Shown in pieces: positions 8,581-16,421 of a stretch of DNA of 64,000 nt. The notes below the pieces were generated by a model, which was not told the origin of the DNA, searched no databases, and saw nothing but the letters and a program-made list of their open reading frames with translations. The first letter of the stretch is position 1, and each line of letters begins with the position of its first letter. Source of the stretch: an uncultured Oscillospiraceae bacterium (GTDB taxonomy: Bacteria; Bacillota; Clostridia; Oscillospirales; Oscillospiraceae); contig CAJUPW010000004.1 in the NCBI GenBank assembly GCA_910588635.1, positions 27,348 to 91,347 on the forward strand, given 5' to 3'. A program made the translations under genes and the position numbers.

Positions 8581-8609
8581 ATCATAATGCAAAAGAGGGG
8601 TTCTGTCCA
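8581..8609 (-). promoter_or_regulatory. Promoter for the rnfC-rnfDG-rnfA locus
   Basis: Minus strand TGGACA (8604-8609), 17-bp spacer, TATGAT (8581-8586). It is followed by about 75 nt of leader before the rnfC start. Confidence 0.5.
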
Positions 8610-8666
8610 GCTTTTTTCTGAAAATCACCTCGCCGCCGGCTGCCGGATACAATGCAGGCAGCATAC

Positions 8667-8695
8667 TTGACAAATAAAGCGCCCGGTAGTATCAT
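8667..8695 (+). promoter_or_regulatory. Sigma-A promoter for the secreted glycosidase
   Basis: TTGACA (8667-8672), 17-bp spacer, TATCAT (8690-8695), about 45 bp before the ATG. Confidence 0.7.
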
Positions 8696-8743
8696 CTTTT
8701 TGAAAGTTTTGTGCTTTCAAATGAAAAGATTGGGAGGTAACTG

Positions 8744-10894
8744 ATGATGAACAAATTGACGCGCCGCCTGTTTTCCTTTGCCCTGGCGGCGGCACTGACG
8801 GCGGGTCTGTGCCTGCCTGCCTTTGCCTATGGGAATTTCAAATACCCCAGCGCCTATTGGAAGCTTCATAGCGCCTGGGAGGCGGCGGCCGGCGACCCGG
8901 ACCAGGTGATTTCGGTGGCCCAAAAGACATACGATCTGCTCAACCCCCTGGGACTGGGCCAGGACGTGTGCGAGAACCTGGAGCCAAAGGCAATGATGGC
9001 CTCCTGGGCCTGCGAGGTCAAGGGAGACATCGCGGGCGCAATCACCTGGGCGGAGCGGGAGCGCACCTACGCCAAGTGGCTGACCGAGTGCGGCCTGACC
9101 CCCTCCTATGCCGACAGATATGACTATACCGACCTGATTCAGAGCATTGACGCGCGTCTGGAGTATCTGCGCGCGGCGCAGACGGTGACCGTCTATGCCC
9201 AGAGCGACGGCAGCGCCTCCCCCTATGCCGCGGGCCCCCGGACCGGCACCTGGTACGGCGCCCCTGTGGACGGCTCCCGGTCCGATACAAACGCCGCCCT
9301 GATGTATGTCACCTTCCAGGACAGCTACTCGGTGGAGTACTGGATCGACTACTACAGCAGGACCTCCGAAAGCTTCCGCAAGGCGGCCGACGGCGGCGTG
9401 ATCGAGGTAGCCTGGAACTTCAGCCCCGAGAATACCTCCGGGGCCCGGGCGGTCCTGGGCGCCGACAGCTATATCGCCGAGAGCCTGCGGGCCCTGGGCG
9501 GCCTGAACGCCACCGTCCTGCTGCGGGTGGGCGCCGAGATGAACTGCTGGAGCGAGTGCGACCCGGAGGTCTACAAGCAGGCGTTCCGGAAGGTGGCCTC
9601 CGCCGCCCGGTCTTACTCCAACATTCAGATGGTATTCTCTCCCAACGACATCAGCAACCGGAACGTGACCTGCGCCGACTACTATCCGGGGGACGGGTAT
9701 GTGGACTGGATCGGCATGTCTACCTACCACAATACCCAGTATGTCAGCTATGACAAGAGCCGGGGCGTCGCCTCCTACACCTTCGGCTACGATAAATATT
9801 ACGATGACGCCTTCTACGGCGTGGGCATCTACGACCACGATCCTCTGATTACCGTCAAGCCCATCATCGACCTGGCCAAGGCTCACAACAAGCCTGTGAT
9901 GGTCAGCGAGTGCGGCTTCTCCTACCGGGACAAAACCAGCGGCCAGGACCTGACGGCCTTTGCCAGCGAACAGATGAACTGGTTCTACTCCTATATCAAT
10001 ATGGTCTACCCCCAGGTGAAGGCCGTGTTCTACTTTGACACCGCCTTCCGGGGGAGCGACTTCGAGTACTCCCTGGCTGGCTCCCCCACCCTCAGCTCCA
10101 CATATGAGAAGGCCATCCGGGAAAATGGCGCCTACCTGTCTGACGTGAAGGGGACCGCCACCGGCTGGACCACTCTGGACAAGGCGTCGCTGACGGGCCG
10201 GAACACCTTGCGTCTGGCCGCCTACGCCAGCCTCCCCGGCAAGCACGGCACTACCGTGACCTACTATGTGGACGGGAAGCAGGTCCACTCCGCCAGCCAG
10301 GCCCCCTTCTACTATAACCTGGACCTGAGCGCCCTGGGCGGCGGCAGCCACACCCTCAGGGTGGAGGCCGCAGGCGGACAGTTCAAGAGCTCCAGCCAAA
10401 CCTATACCCTCCGGCTGGGCGGGAGCACCGCGCCTGTGACCCCTGAGCAGCCCGAAAAGCCTGCCGCCGAGGTCAAGGCTATGCCCACCAACGACAAGCT
10501 GACCTGTGACGGCCAGCTCCAGAACGCCACCGTGTACAAGATCGGCGGAAGCAACTTCTTCAAGATCCGCGACCTGGCCGCCATGCTCAACGGCACAGAA
10601 AAGCAGTTCTCCGTGGGCTACGACGGCGCAGCCAAGGCGGTCACCGCCACCTCCGGGCAGCCCTACGAGGGCACCGGAAAGGAGCTGGCCGGCGCGGCCG
10701 CCGGCGGGGAGCAGACGGCCCAGGTGAGCAATGATTCCATCTATATCAACGGCGAAAAGACCACGGTCAGCGTGTACAAGATCGGCGGGAGCAACTACTT
10801 CAAGCTCCGCGACCTGGGCAAGGCCCTCAACTTCTATGTAGGCTATGAGGGCGGAAAGGGCATGTATATCGAGACAGACAAGCCCTACGAGTAA
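8744..10894 (+). CDS. Secreted GH26-like glycoside hydrolase with C-terminal stalk repeats
   Basis: 716 aa. A Sec signal peptide ends near LCLPAFA. Residues about 170-470 resemble a GH26 (beta-mannanase type) barrel: LLRVGAEMNCW near 265 aligns with the acid/base block (family form RPxHEMNG-W), VDWIGMSTYHN near 325 is typical, and VMVSECGF near 385 supplies the likely nucleophile Glu. The His before the acid/base Glu is Ala here. An Ig-like domain follows (about 480-555). The C-terminus has two similar units, VYKIGGSNFFKIRDLAAML and VYKIGGSNYFKLRDLGKAL, as in copper-amine-oxidase-type stalk domains. Substrate is uncertain; a beta-mannan or related glycan is inference. Own promoter and terminator. 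Confidence 0.75.
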   Translation: MMNKLTRRLFSFALAAALTAGLCLPAFAYGNFKYPSAYWKLHSAWEAAAGDPDQVISVAQKTYDLLNPLGLGQDVCENLEPKAMMASWACEVKGDIAGAITWAERERTYAKWLTECGLTPSYADRYDYTDLIQSIDARLEYLRAAQTVTVYAQSDGSASPYAAGPRTGTWYGAPVDGSRSDTNAALMYVTFQDSYSVEYWIDYYSRTSESFRKAADGGVIEVAWNFSPENTSGARAVLGADSYIAESLRALGGLNATVLLRVGAEMNCWSECDPEVYKQAFRKVASAARSYSNIQMVFSPNDISNRNVTCADYYPGDGYVDWIGMSTYHNTQYVSYDKSRGVASYTFGYDKYYDDAFYGVGIYDHDPLITVKPIIDLAKAHNKPVMVSECGFSYRDKTSGQDLTAFASEQMNWFYSYINMVYPQVKAVFYFDTAFRGSDFEYSLAGSPTLSSTYEKAIRENGAYLSDVKGTATGWTTLDKASLTGRNTLRLAAYASLPGKHGTTVTYYVDGKQVHSASQAPFYYNLDLSALGGGSHTLRVEAAGGQFKSSSQTYTLRLGGSTAPVTPEQPEKPAAEVKAMPTNDKLTCDGQLQNATVYKIGGSNFFKIRDLAAMLNGTEKQFSVGYDGAAKAVTATSGQPYEGTGKELAGAAAGGEQTAQVSNDSIYINGEKTTVSVYKIGGSNYFKLRDLGKALNFYVGYEGGKGMYIETDKPYE

Positions 10895-10909
10895 GACTTA
10901 TATGGTGAA

Positions 10910-10938
10910 GGCCCGCCCCCTCGGGGGCGGGCCGTTTT
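10910..10938 (+). terminator. Intrinsic terminator of the glycosidase gene
   Basis: GGCCCGCCCC, 3-nt loop, GGGGCGGGCC then GTTTT. Confidence 0.85.
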
Positions 10939-10942
10939 CTAT

Positions 10943-11740
10943 CTACCGCCGGGCGGACCGCTGCTCCGGCCGGCGCTGAATGCCGATCCGGGCGGCGTGG
11001 GGGCCCACCTCGGCCCAGGGGGCCAGAAAGGTGCCCACGCCCAGCCCGCGGGCCACCTCCACCTTGCGGCGCAGGGTGTCGCCGTCGTCAAAGAGGACAA
11101 AGTGCGCGCCGGTCTCCCGGCTCATGTAGGTGAAGTAGCGGGCGCACAGCTCCCCGGAGAAGAAAACGGAGGGGGACAGCCGCCCCTTCAGCTCCTCCAG
11201 CTCCTGGCGGGTGAGAGGCTGGCCGCCGCCGGTGGGGGAGGGGAGATAGAAGTCCTCCGCCCGCTTCTCCAGGGCCAGGACCACCCGGCTCTCCCCAAAG
11301 CGCTCCAGGGCCTCCTCCAGCCGCCGCCGGAGGGAGCCCCCCGACAGGGCGGAAGGGATCATCACCCTGGCGTGGGGAGCGGCCTGGCCGTAGCGCTCGG
11401 GGACAATCAGGGTCCAGCCCCGGCGGGCGAAGGGTTCATCCAGGGCGGCGGTGATCTGCTCCAGGGGGGGCAGGTGATTTTCAAAGTCCAGGACCGCCCC
11501 GGAGAACCCCCGGGCCAGGGTCTCCCGGATGATCTCCTGACACAGCGGGCCGGTGGGTCCCAGGCCGTCGAACTGCTTGTCGTCCACCACCATCAGCCCG
11601 CCTCTGGGCGGGGCCGCGCCCTCCGCCCGAAACAGATGGGGCCCCGGTCCCAGCCGGTAGGCCAGGTGAGCGGGGGTGGCCTGCCAGCCCCGGAGGGCGG
11701 GGAGCTGCCTGGGCGGCAGAGTAATAATAAAGGTGTCCAT
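10943..11740 (-). CDS. Uncharacterised protein, possible GH18-like TIM barrel
   Basis: 265 aa starting MDTFIITLPPRQ with AAGGGGGA upstream. I do not recognise a named family. Blocks that look like beta-strand ends of a TIM barrel are present: GLMVVDDKQF, GFSGAVLDFEN near residue 80 (the D-x-E pattern recalls the catalytic DxxDxDxE region of GH18 proteins but is incomplete), HARVMIPSALSGG, ARYFTYMSRETGAHFVLFDDG and ALGVGTFLAPWAEV-like strands. No signal peptide is present, so any carbohydrate role would be intracellular. It is divergent from the yqeG operon and ends against the glycosidase terminator. Confidence 0.7.
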   Translation of the reverse strand: MDTFIITLPPRQLPALRGWQATPAHLAYRLGPGPHLFRAEGAAPPRGGLMVVDDKQFDGLGPTGPLCQEIIRETLARGFSGAVLDFENHLPPLEQITAALDEPFARRGWTLIVPERYGQAAPHARVMIPSALSGGSLRRRLEEALERFGESRVVLALEKRAEDFYLPSPTGGGQPLTRQELEELKGRLSPSVFFSGELCARYFTYMSRETGAHFVLFDDGDTLRRKVEVARGLGVGTFLAPWAEVGPHAARIGIQRRPEQRSARR

Positions 11741-11821
11741 GGGACTTCCCCCTTGTCCGAAATTTCAACCTGTGATATACTACGCTATACACACTATGAA
11801 ATCAGACGAGAGGTTAGAACC

Positions 11822-12328
11822 ATGTCCTTATCACCCATACCCCGGGGGGTCTACCCCTCGGTGACGGATATTGACCCCAAGGCCCTGGCCGCCAAGGGGG
11901 TGCGCCTGGTGCTGGCCGACCTGGACAATACCCTGGCGCCCTACAAGGTGACCCAGCCGTCTCCGGAGATCATTGCCTGGAAGGAGGCGCTGAGGGCCAG
12001 CGGGATCGAGCTGTTCCTGCTGTCCAACAGCCGCAAGCCGGGCCGGGCGCAGAGGTTTGCCGAAAAGCTGGGCATCCCCTGTCAGGGCCATTCGGGCAAG
12101 CCGAGGAGAGCGGGCTATCTCCGGGCCATGGAGCGCCTGGGCTGTACGCCGGAGGAGACCGTCATGGTGGGGGACCAGATATTCACCGACACTCTGGGGG
12201 CCAACAACGCCGGGGTGACCCCCTTGCTGGTGGAGCCAATCCGTCTGGCGGGCAACCCGGGGCGGTACGTCCGGTACGCCGTGGAGACCCCCTTCCGACT
12301 GCTGGGGAGGAGGAAGCCCTTTCTATGA
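11822..12328 (+). CDS. YqeG family HAD-type phosphatase
   Basis: 168 aa. HAD motif I is VLADLDNTLAPY near residue 30, motif II is LFLLSNS near 65, the lysine is in HSGKPRR and motif III is VMVGDQIFTD near 115. The size and order match the YqeG family (phosphatidylglycerophosphatase-like HAD proteins, exact substrate unproven in most bacteria). It begins at an ATG with GAGAGG upstream, is the first gene of a five-gene operon and overlaps the next gene by 4 bp. A long open frame upstream of this ATG is non-coding sequence antisense to the previous gene. Confidence 0.88.
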   Translation: MSLSPIPRGVYPSVTDIDPKALAAKGVRLVLADLDNTLAPYKVTQPSPEIIAWKEALRASGIELFLLSNSRKPGRAQRFAEKLGIPCQGHSGKPRRAGYLRAMERLGCTPEETVMVGDQIFTDTLGANNAGVTPLLVEPIRLAGNPGRYVRYAVETPFRLLGRRKPFL

Positions 12329-13182
12329 GCGCCAAATTCGGCCCGGCGGGCAACTCAGACAGCTTTTCCAAGGCCCACAGGTCCTCTCTGGCCGCCCCCA
12401 AATGGATTGCGGACTTCGGCCTGGACTGCTACGAGTACCAGTGCGGCAAGGGGGTCCATGTGGGGGAGGAAACCGCCGTCAAAATCGGGGAGAACGCCCG
12501 GGCGGCGGGAATTTCCCTGTCCCTCCACGCCCCCTATTTCATCAATCTGGCCAACCCGGACCCGGACGCCCTGAAAAAGACCGTCGGCTACATCACCGCC
12601 GCCTGTCAGGCGGCCCGGTGGATGGGTGCGGGGCGGGTGGTCATCCACTCCGGGGCGCTGATGGGGCGTGACCGCCGGGAGGCGCTGGAAATCGCCAAAA
12701 AGTCCCTGGTGGAGGTAATAGCCGCCTGTGACGGCCAGGGCTTCGGCCATATCGCCCTCTGCCCCGAGACCATGGGCAAGCTGGGCCAGCTTGGCGACCT
12801 GGACGAGGTGCTGGAGCTGTGCGCCCTGGACGGGCGGCTGGTGCCCTGTATCGACTTCGGCCACCTCTACGCCCGCTCCCTGGGGGCGGACGACGGAGCG
12901 GAGGCCTTCTCCCGGATGCTGGACCGGGTGGCCGGGGCGCTGGGGCCGGATCGGGCAGGCGCTTTTCACAGCCACTTTTCCCACATTGAGTTCACCCCCA
13001 AGGGCGGGGAGAAATGCCACCGCACCTTCGGCGACGACGGAGGCTACGGCCCAAGCTGGGCCCCGCTGGCGGCGGAAATCGCCCGCCGGGGCTGGTCGCC
13101 GACGTTTATCTGCGAGTCCGCCGGCACCCAGGCCGAGGACGCGCGCGCCATGAAACAAATTTATCAGGAGTGTCTGCCATGA
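12325..13182 (+). CDS. Endonuclease IV-like TIM-barrel protein (AP endonuclease family 2)
   Basis: 285 aa. Family 2 AP endonucleases cut DNA at abasic sites using three metal ions. Metal-ligand blocks seen are SLHAPYFINL near residue 65, VVIHSGALMG near 110, ALCPETMGK near 145, PCIDFGHLYAR near 180, FHSHFSHIEFT near 220 and FICESAG near 265. These supply the expected His, Glu and Asp ligands. The N-terminus is more divergent than in nfo, so a related TIM-barrel role is possible. It overlaps its neighbours by ATGA at both ends, which implies translational coupling. Confidence 0.82.
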   Translation: MSAKFGPAGNSDSFSKAHRSSLAAPKWIADFGLDCYEYQCGKGVHVGEETAVKIGENARAAGISLSLHAPYFINLANPDPDALKKTVGYITAACQAARWMGAGRVVIHSGALMGRDRREALEIAKKSLVEVIAACDGQGFGHIALCPETMGKLGQLGDLDEVLELCALDGRLVPCIDFGHLYARSLGADDGAEAFSRMLDRVAGALGPDRAGAFHSHFSHIEFTPKGGEKCHRTFGDDGGYGPSWAPLAAEIARRGWSPTFICESAGTQAEDARAMKQIYQECLP

Positions 13183-14243
13183 ACCACATTGAAAAAATTG
13201 CCGCCCGGCTGCCCGAGTACGGCCTGGACGCCATGATGATTACCAGCGAATCCGGGGAGCGGTACGCCCTGGGCTTCCACGGAGAGGGCCTGCTGCTGGT
13301 GACCCGGGACGCTGCCCGATACTCCACCGACGGCCGGTACATCGAGGCCGCCCGGGAGCAGATCAGCGGGGCGGAAATCTGCCTCACCACCCCGGAGAAG
13401 GGGCACATAGCCTTTGCCAGGGAGTATATTGAGGCCAGACAGCTGCACAACGTCGGCTTTGAGAGCGGCGCCGTGACGGTGGACGGCCACAAAAAGTACG
13501 CTCAGGCCCTACCCTGTGTCCTCACCCCCGCCCAGGACCTGCTGGACGGCCTGCGCGCCTCCAAGGACGAGGGGGAGCTGGCCCTCATGCGCCGGGCCCA
13601 GGAGATTACCGACGAGGCCTTCAAGGCCATTCTCAGCTTCATCCGCCCCGGTATGACCGAGCGGGAGATCGCCGCCCGGCTGGTGTACGAGCTGCTCAGC
13701 CGGGGGGGCGAGAAGGTGTCCTTCGACCCCATCGTGGCCGCCGGTCCCAACGGCTCCCGGCCCCACGCCGTCCCCGGGGACCAGATTGTGGAGACAGGCA
13801 TGTTCATCACCATGGACTTCGGCTGCAAGGTGGGGGGCTACTGCTCCGACATGACCCGCACCGTGGCCCTGGGCCAGCCCACCCAGGAGATGGAGGAGGT
13901 GTACGCCGCCGTGCTGGCCGCCCAGAAGGCGGGCATCAACGCCGCCCGGGCGGGGGTCACCGGACAGGAGATCGACGCCGCCGCACGGAACGTCCTCCGG
14001 GAGGCCGGGTACGGGGACTACTTCTCTCACGGCTTCGGACACTCTCTGGGAGTGGACATCCACGAGTCCCCCAACGCCAGCTCCAAGGAGAAGCGTCCCA
14101 TGCCCGTGGGGGCGGTCATCTCCGCCGAACCGGGGGTCTATATCCCGGGAAAGTTCGGGGTGCGCATCGAGGACGTGCTGATTTTGAACGAGACCGGCCG
14201 GGAGGACATCACCCGCTCTCCCAAGGACCTGATTGTACTGTGA
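13179..14243 (+). CDS. M24 family Xaa-Pro aminopeptidase
   Basis: 354 aa from the ATG overlapping the previous stop. These cytosolic di-metal peptidases release an N-terminal residue before proline. A creatinase-like N-terminal domain (1-125) precedes the pita-bread domain. Metal-ligand blocks are ITMDFGCKVGGYCSDMTR near residue 215, HGFGHSLGVDIHE near 290, ISAEPGVYIPG near 318 and FGVRIEDVLIL near 330. Length and motifs match clostridial PepP/PepQ-type enzymes. It is the third gene of the overlapping operon. Confidence 0.95.
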   Translation: MNHIEKIAARLPEYGLDAMMITSESGERYALGFHGEGLLLVTRDAARYSTDGRYIEAAREQISGAEICLTTPEKGHIAFAREYIEARQLHNVGFESGAVTVDGHKKYAQALPCVLTPAQDLLDGLRASKDEGELALMRRAQEITDEAFKAILSFIRPGMTEREIAARLVYELLSRGGEKVSFDPIVAAGPNGSRPHAVPGDQIVETGMFITMDFGCKVGGYCSDMTRTVALGQPTQEMEEVYAAVLAAQKAGINAARAGVTGQEIDAAARNVLREAGYGDYFSHGFGHSLGVDIHESPNASSKEKRPMPVGAVISAEPGVYIPGKFGVRIEDVLILNETGREDITRSPKDLIVL

Positions 14244-14755
14244 TGGGCAAGGAAAAAACCTGCTGCTTCACCGGCCACCGGCCCGACAAGCTGCCCTGGG
14301 GGGAGGACGAGGCCGATCCCCGGTGCCTGCGGCTGAAGAGGGCCGTTGCCCGGGCGGTGGAGGACGCCTATGTGTCGGGAATCCGGCACTTCATCTCCGG
14401 CATGGCCCGGGGGGTGGACCTGTACTGCGCCGAGGCGGTGCTGGAATTGCGGGAGGCGGAGCCGGACATCCTTCTGGAGTGCGCCCGGCCCTGTGAGACC
14501 CAGGCGGACGGCTGGCCGGCGGCGGAGCGGGAACGCTACAACGCCATCCTGGAGCGGTGCAATTACGAGACCCTGGTCCAGCACAGCTACGACCGCTTCT
14601 GCATGATCCGCCGCAACCGATACATGGTGGACCGATCCGATATGCTCATCGCCGTCTACAACGGGGCGCCCAAGGGGGGGACTTTCCAGACCCTGGCCTA
14701 TGCCATGAAGAAAGGACTGACCATCCACACCATCGACCTGGAGGACTTTCTATGA
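14243..14755 (+). CDS. SLOG family protein (DUF1273/YpsA-like)
   Basis: 170 aa from the ATG in TGATG that overlaps the M24 stop; a GTG one codon earlier is also possible. The Rossmann-like SLOG fold shows KTCCFTGHRPDKLPWG at the start, ISGMARGVDLYCAEA near residue 55 and DMLIAVYNGAPKGGT near 135. SLOG proteins bind nucleotides or nucleotide-derived ligands; the exact role of this YpsA-like class is unsettled, with cell-division effects reported for Bacillus YpsA. It is coupled by 4-bp overlap to queH. Confidence 0.88.
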   Translation: MGKEKTCCFTGHRPDKLPWGEDEADPRCLRLKRAVARAVEDAYVSGIRHFISGMARGVDLYCAEAVLELREAEPDILLECARPCETQADGWPAAERERYNAILERCNYETLVQHSYDRFCMIRRNRYMVDRSDMLIAVYNGAPKGGTFQTLAYAMKKGLTIHTIDLEDFL

Positions 14756-15324
14756 ACACCCTGATGCACATGTGCTGCGCTCCCTGTGCCAACCGGCCCA
14801 TTGCCCTCCTCCGAGAGGAGGGGATTTCGGTGACCGGCTTCTGGTTCAACCCCAACATCCACCCCTACACCGAGTACCAGGCCCGGAAGCGCACCCTGGA
14901 GGACTACGCCAGGGAGATCGGCATGAAGCTGGTCATCGGCGGGACCTACGACCTGCGCTCCTTTATCACCGCCGTGGCCGGGGACATCGACGGCCGGTGC
15001 GCATACTGCTACCGGGTGCGCATGGAGGAGACGGCCCGGTACGCCGCCGCCAACGGCTGCGACAGCTTTACCACCTCGCTGCTGATTTCCCCCTACCAGA
15101 ACCACGAGGCCATCGCGGCGGCCGCCCGGGAGATGGGGGAGAAATATGGGGTGGCCTTCCTCTACCGGGACTTCCGCCCCCTGTTTCAGGAGGGCCAGCA
15201 GTTTGCCCGGGACCACGGCTTCTACATGCAGAAGTATTGCGGCTGCATTTTCAGCGAGGAGGAACGGTATATGGCGGCCAGGCGGAGGAAGAAGGCTGCT
15301 CAAAGCAAAAGTAACGAATCATGA
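14752..15324 (+). CDS. queH: Epoxyqueuosine reductase QueH
   Basis: 190 aa. QueH reduces epoxyqueuosine in tRNA to queuosine and replaces the unrelated QueG in many Firmicutes. The cysteine set is present: HMCCAPCANR at the N-terminus, CAYCYRVRM near residue 85 and KYCGCIFSEEERY near 165, which hold the iron-sulfur and adjacent metal sites. Length fits the DUF208 core with a short basic tail. It is the last gene of the operon that begins at 11822. No other queuosine gene is visible nearby. Confidence 0.93.
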   Translation: MNTLMHMCCAPCANRPIALLREEGISVTGFWFNPNIHPYTEYQARKRTLEDYAREIGMKLVIGGTYDLRSFITAVAGDIDGRCAYCYRVRMEETARYAAANGCDSFTTSLLISPYQNHEAIAAAAREMGEKYGVAFLYRDFRPLFQEGQQFARDHGFYMQKYCGCIFSEEERYMAARRRKKAAQSKSNES

Positions 15325-15353
15325 TAGGGTTTTCATTGCATTTTATGAGAAAA

Positions 15354-15414
15354 ATTGTACCTCCTGCCATACTGTGAACCAGAATCAGGTTTGCGGTATG
15401 GCAGGAGGTACAAT
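15354..15414 (+). promoter_or_regulatory. Perfect 19-bp inverted repeat that buries a Shine-Dalgarno sequence
   Basis: Arms at 15354-15372 and 15396-15414 are exact reverse complements (right arm contains GGCAGGAGGTACAAT). The 23-nt loop has a small AACC/GGTT inner stem. The right arm carries AGGAGGT at the correct distance from ATGATG at 15416, so in RNA the ribosome-binding site would be fully paired. It has no T tract, so it is not an ordinary terminator. A 9-bp direct repeat, AATCATGAT, occurs at 15317-15325 and 15412-15420. Confidence 0.75.
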
Positions 15415-15415
15415 C

Positions 15416-15511
15416 ATGATGAAAAAGTTTGGCAAGCTGGCGCTGACCCTGTTCAGCGCCGCCTCTGCGGCGGCAAGCATCTGTTTTTCATGGGGCGGGC
15501 ACATCGAATGA
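15416..15511 (+). CDS. 31-residue peptide resembling an AgrD-type autoinducer precursor
   Basis: ATGATG start with an AGGAGGT site six bases upstream. The product begins MMKKFGKLALTLF, continues with an alanine/serine-rich amphipathic stretch and ends SICFSWGGHIE. A basic-hydrophobic leader followed by Cys and aromatic residues is the layout of clostridial cyclic-lactone peptide precursors. The tail after the Cys is much shorter than in typical AgrD (which ends in an acidic, Pro-containing tail), and no agrB or agrC gene is in the window. It could instead be a small membrane-active or regulatory peptide, or not translated. It is convergent with cheY. Confidence 0.45.
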   Translation: MMKKFGKLALTLFSAASAAASICFSWGGHIE

Positions 15512-15522
15512 CCGCGACGCGG

Positions 15523-15891
15523 TTACGCGTCCTGTAAGGCGTCTTGGAAGGCCTCCAGAAGTTTCTCTTTCACGAAGGGCTTGTCGATAAATCCCTTGGC
15601 TCCGATCTGCTCGGCCTCTTTGAACGTATCGTCATAGGCCAGAGAGGACACCATAAGAATTTTCGCGTCCGGGTAGTCCTCCAGGATAGCCTGGGCGGCC
15701 TCCAGCCCGTCCATGCCGGGCATGATGATGTCCATGGTCACCAGATCCGGGGCGACCTCCCCGTATTGGGCCACAGCCTCCTCGCCGTCCCGGCAGTAGG
15801 CCGCCACCTCATAGTCCGTACCTTGAAGCAGATTTTTCATCTGCATGCAGATCATCCGGGAATCGTCCACTACCATAACTCGTTTTGCCAT
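15523..15891 (-). CDS. cheY: CheY-like single-domain response regulator
   Basis: 122 aa from MAKRVMVVDDS, chosen over an upstream in-frame ATG because AGAGGCG precedes it. The receiver domain is complete: acidic pair VVDDS, phosphoacceptor Asp in LVTMDIIMPGMDG near residue 57, Ser in ILMVSSLAY near 85 and Lys in GFIDKPF near 107. There is no output domain. Gene order fapA-cheX-cheY suggests the adjacent CheX dephosphorylates it. Whether it acts on flagella or on another surface process cannot be read here. Confidence 0.9.
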   Translation of the reverse strand: MAKRVMVVDDSRMICMQMKNLLQGTDYEVAAYCRDGEEAVAQYGEVAPDLVTMDIIMPGMDGLEAAQAILEDYPDAKILMVSSLAYDDTFKEAEQIGAKGFIDKPFVKEKLLEAFQDALQDA

Positions 15892-15941
15892 TTTAAATTC
15901 GCCTCTTTCTGTCAAATAAAGCAAGTTTCAGGGACCGCGGG

Positions 15942-16397
15942 CTACCGCGGGACATGGTGCGTCAACTGGGCGCCTTCCTTCTGCGCGTCGGCGTATGTAA
16001 GCATAAACTGCGTCTGATGATTCTCAGGGGTGTAGCGTCCATGGTAAAAAGCAGGGATGCTGAAGCGCGCGGGCACGCTGGTCTCACGAAACAGGATGGC
16101 GGCGATCTTTCCGCACAGAATGTTGAAATACTCCTTGCAGAAGTCCTCCATATCCTGCTGGGTAAGCTCCTCCTCTCCCAGGGCGTTCCGGGCCATGCGA
16201 AAGACCAGCTCGGTATCCGCGCACAGGGTCAGGCTGGTGTGAAATCCTTTGCTGAAGGAGATATGCACCGTGCACAGATTTTCGTTGGGAGTCTCGCCGC
16301 TGGGGAAGAGCTGAACCCCGGCCGTCTGTTCCGTCACTTCCCGGACGGCTTCGTCCAGCAGGTTCGACAATTCCTGCTGCGACAGGGCTGTATTCAT
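15942..16397 (-). CDS. CheX-like CheY-P phosphatase domain protein
   Basis: 151 aa with AAGGAAGTGAG before the ATG. The central block DMEDFCKEYFNILCGKIAA (residues 82-100) matches the E-x-x-N-x-x-x-G helix that forms the active site of CheC/CheX/FliY phosphatases, and the flanking beta-rich halves fit a CheX fold. CheX proteins hydrolyse the phosphate of CheY. It sits between fapA and cheY, 50 bp from the latter. Classification as CheX rather than CheC rests on the single motif copy. Confidence 0.8.
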   Translation of the reverse strand: MNTALSQQELSNLLDEAVREVTEQTAGVQLFPSGETPNENLCTVHISFSKGFHTSLTLCADTELVFRMARNALGEEELTQQDMEDFCKEYFNILCGKIAAILFRETSVPARFSIPAFYHGRYTPENHQTQFMLTYADAQKEGAQLTHHVPR

Positions 16398-16421
16398 AAG
16401 CTCACTTCCTTTCCACCCAAT

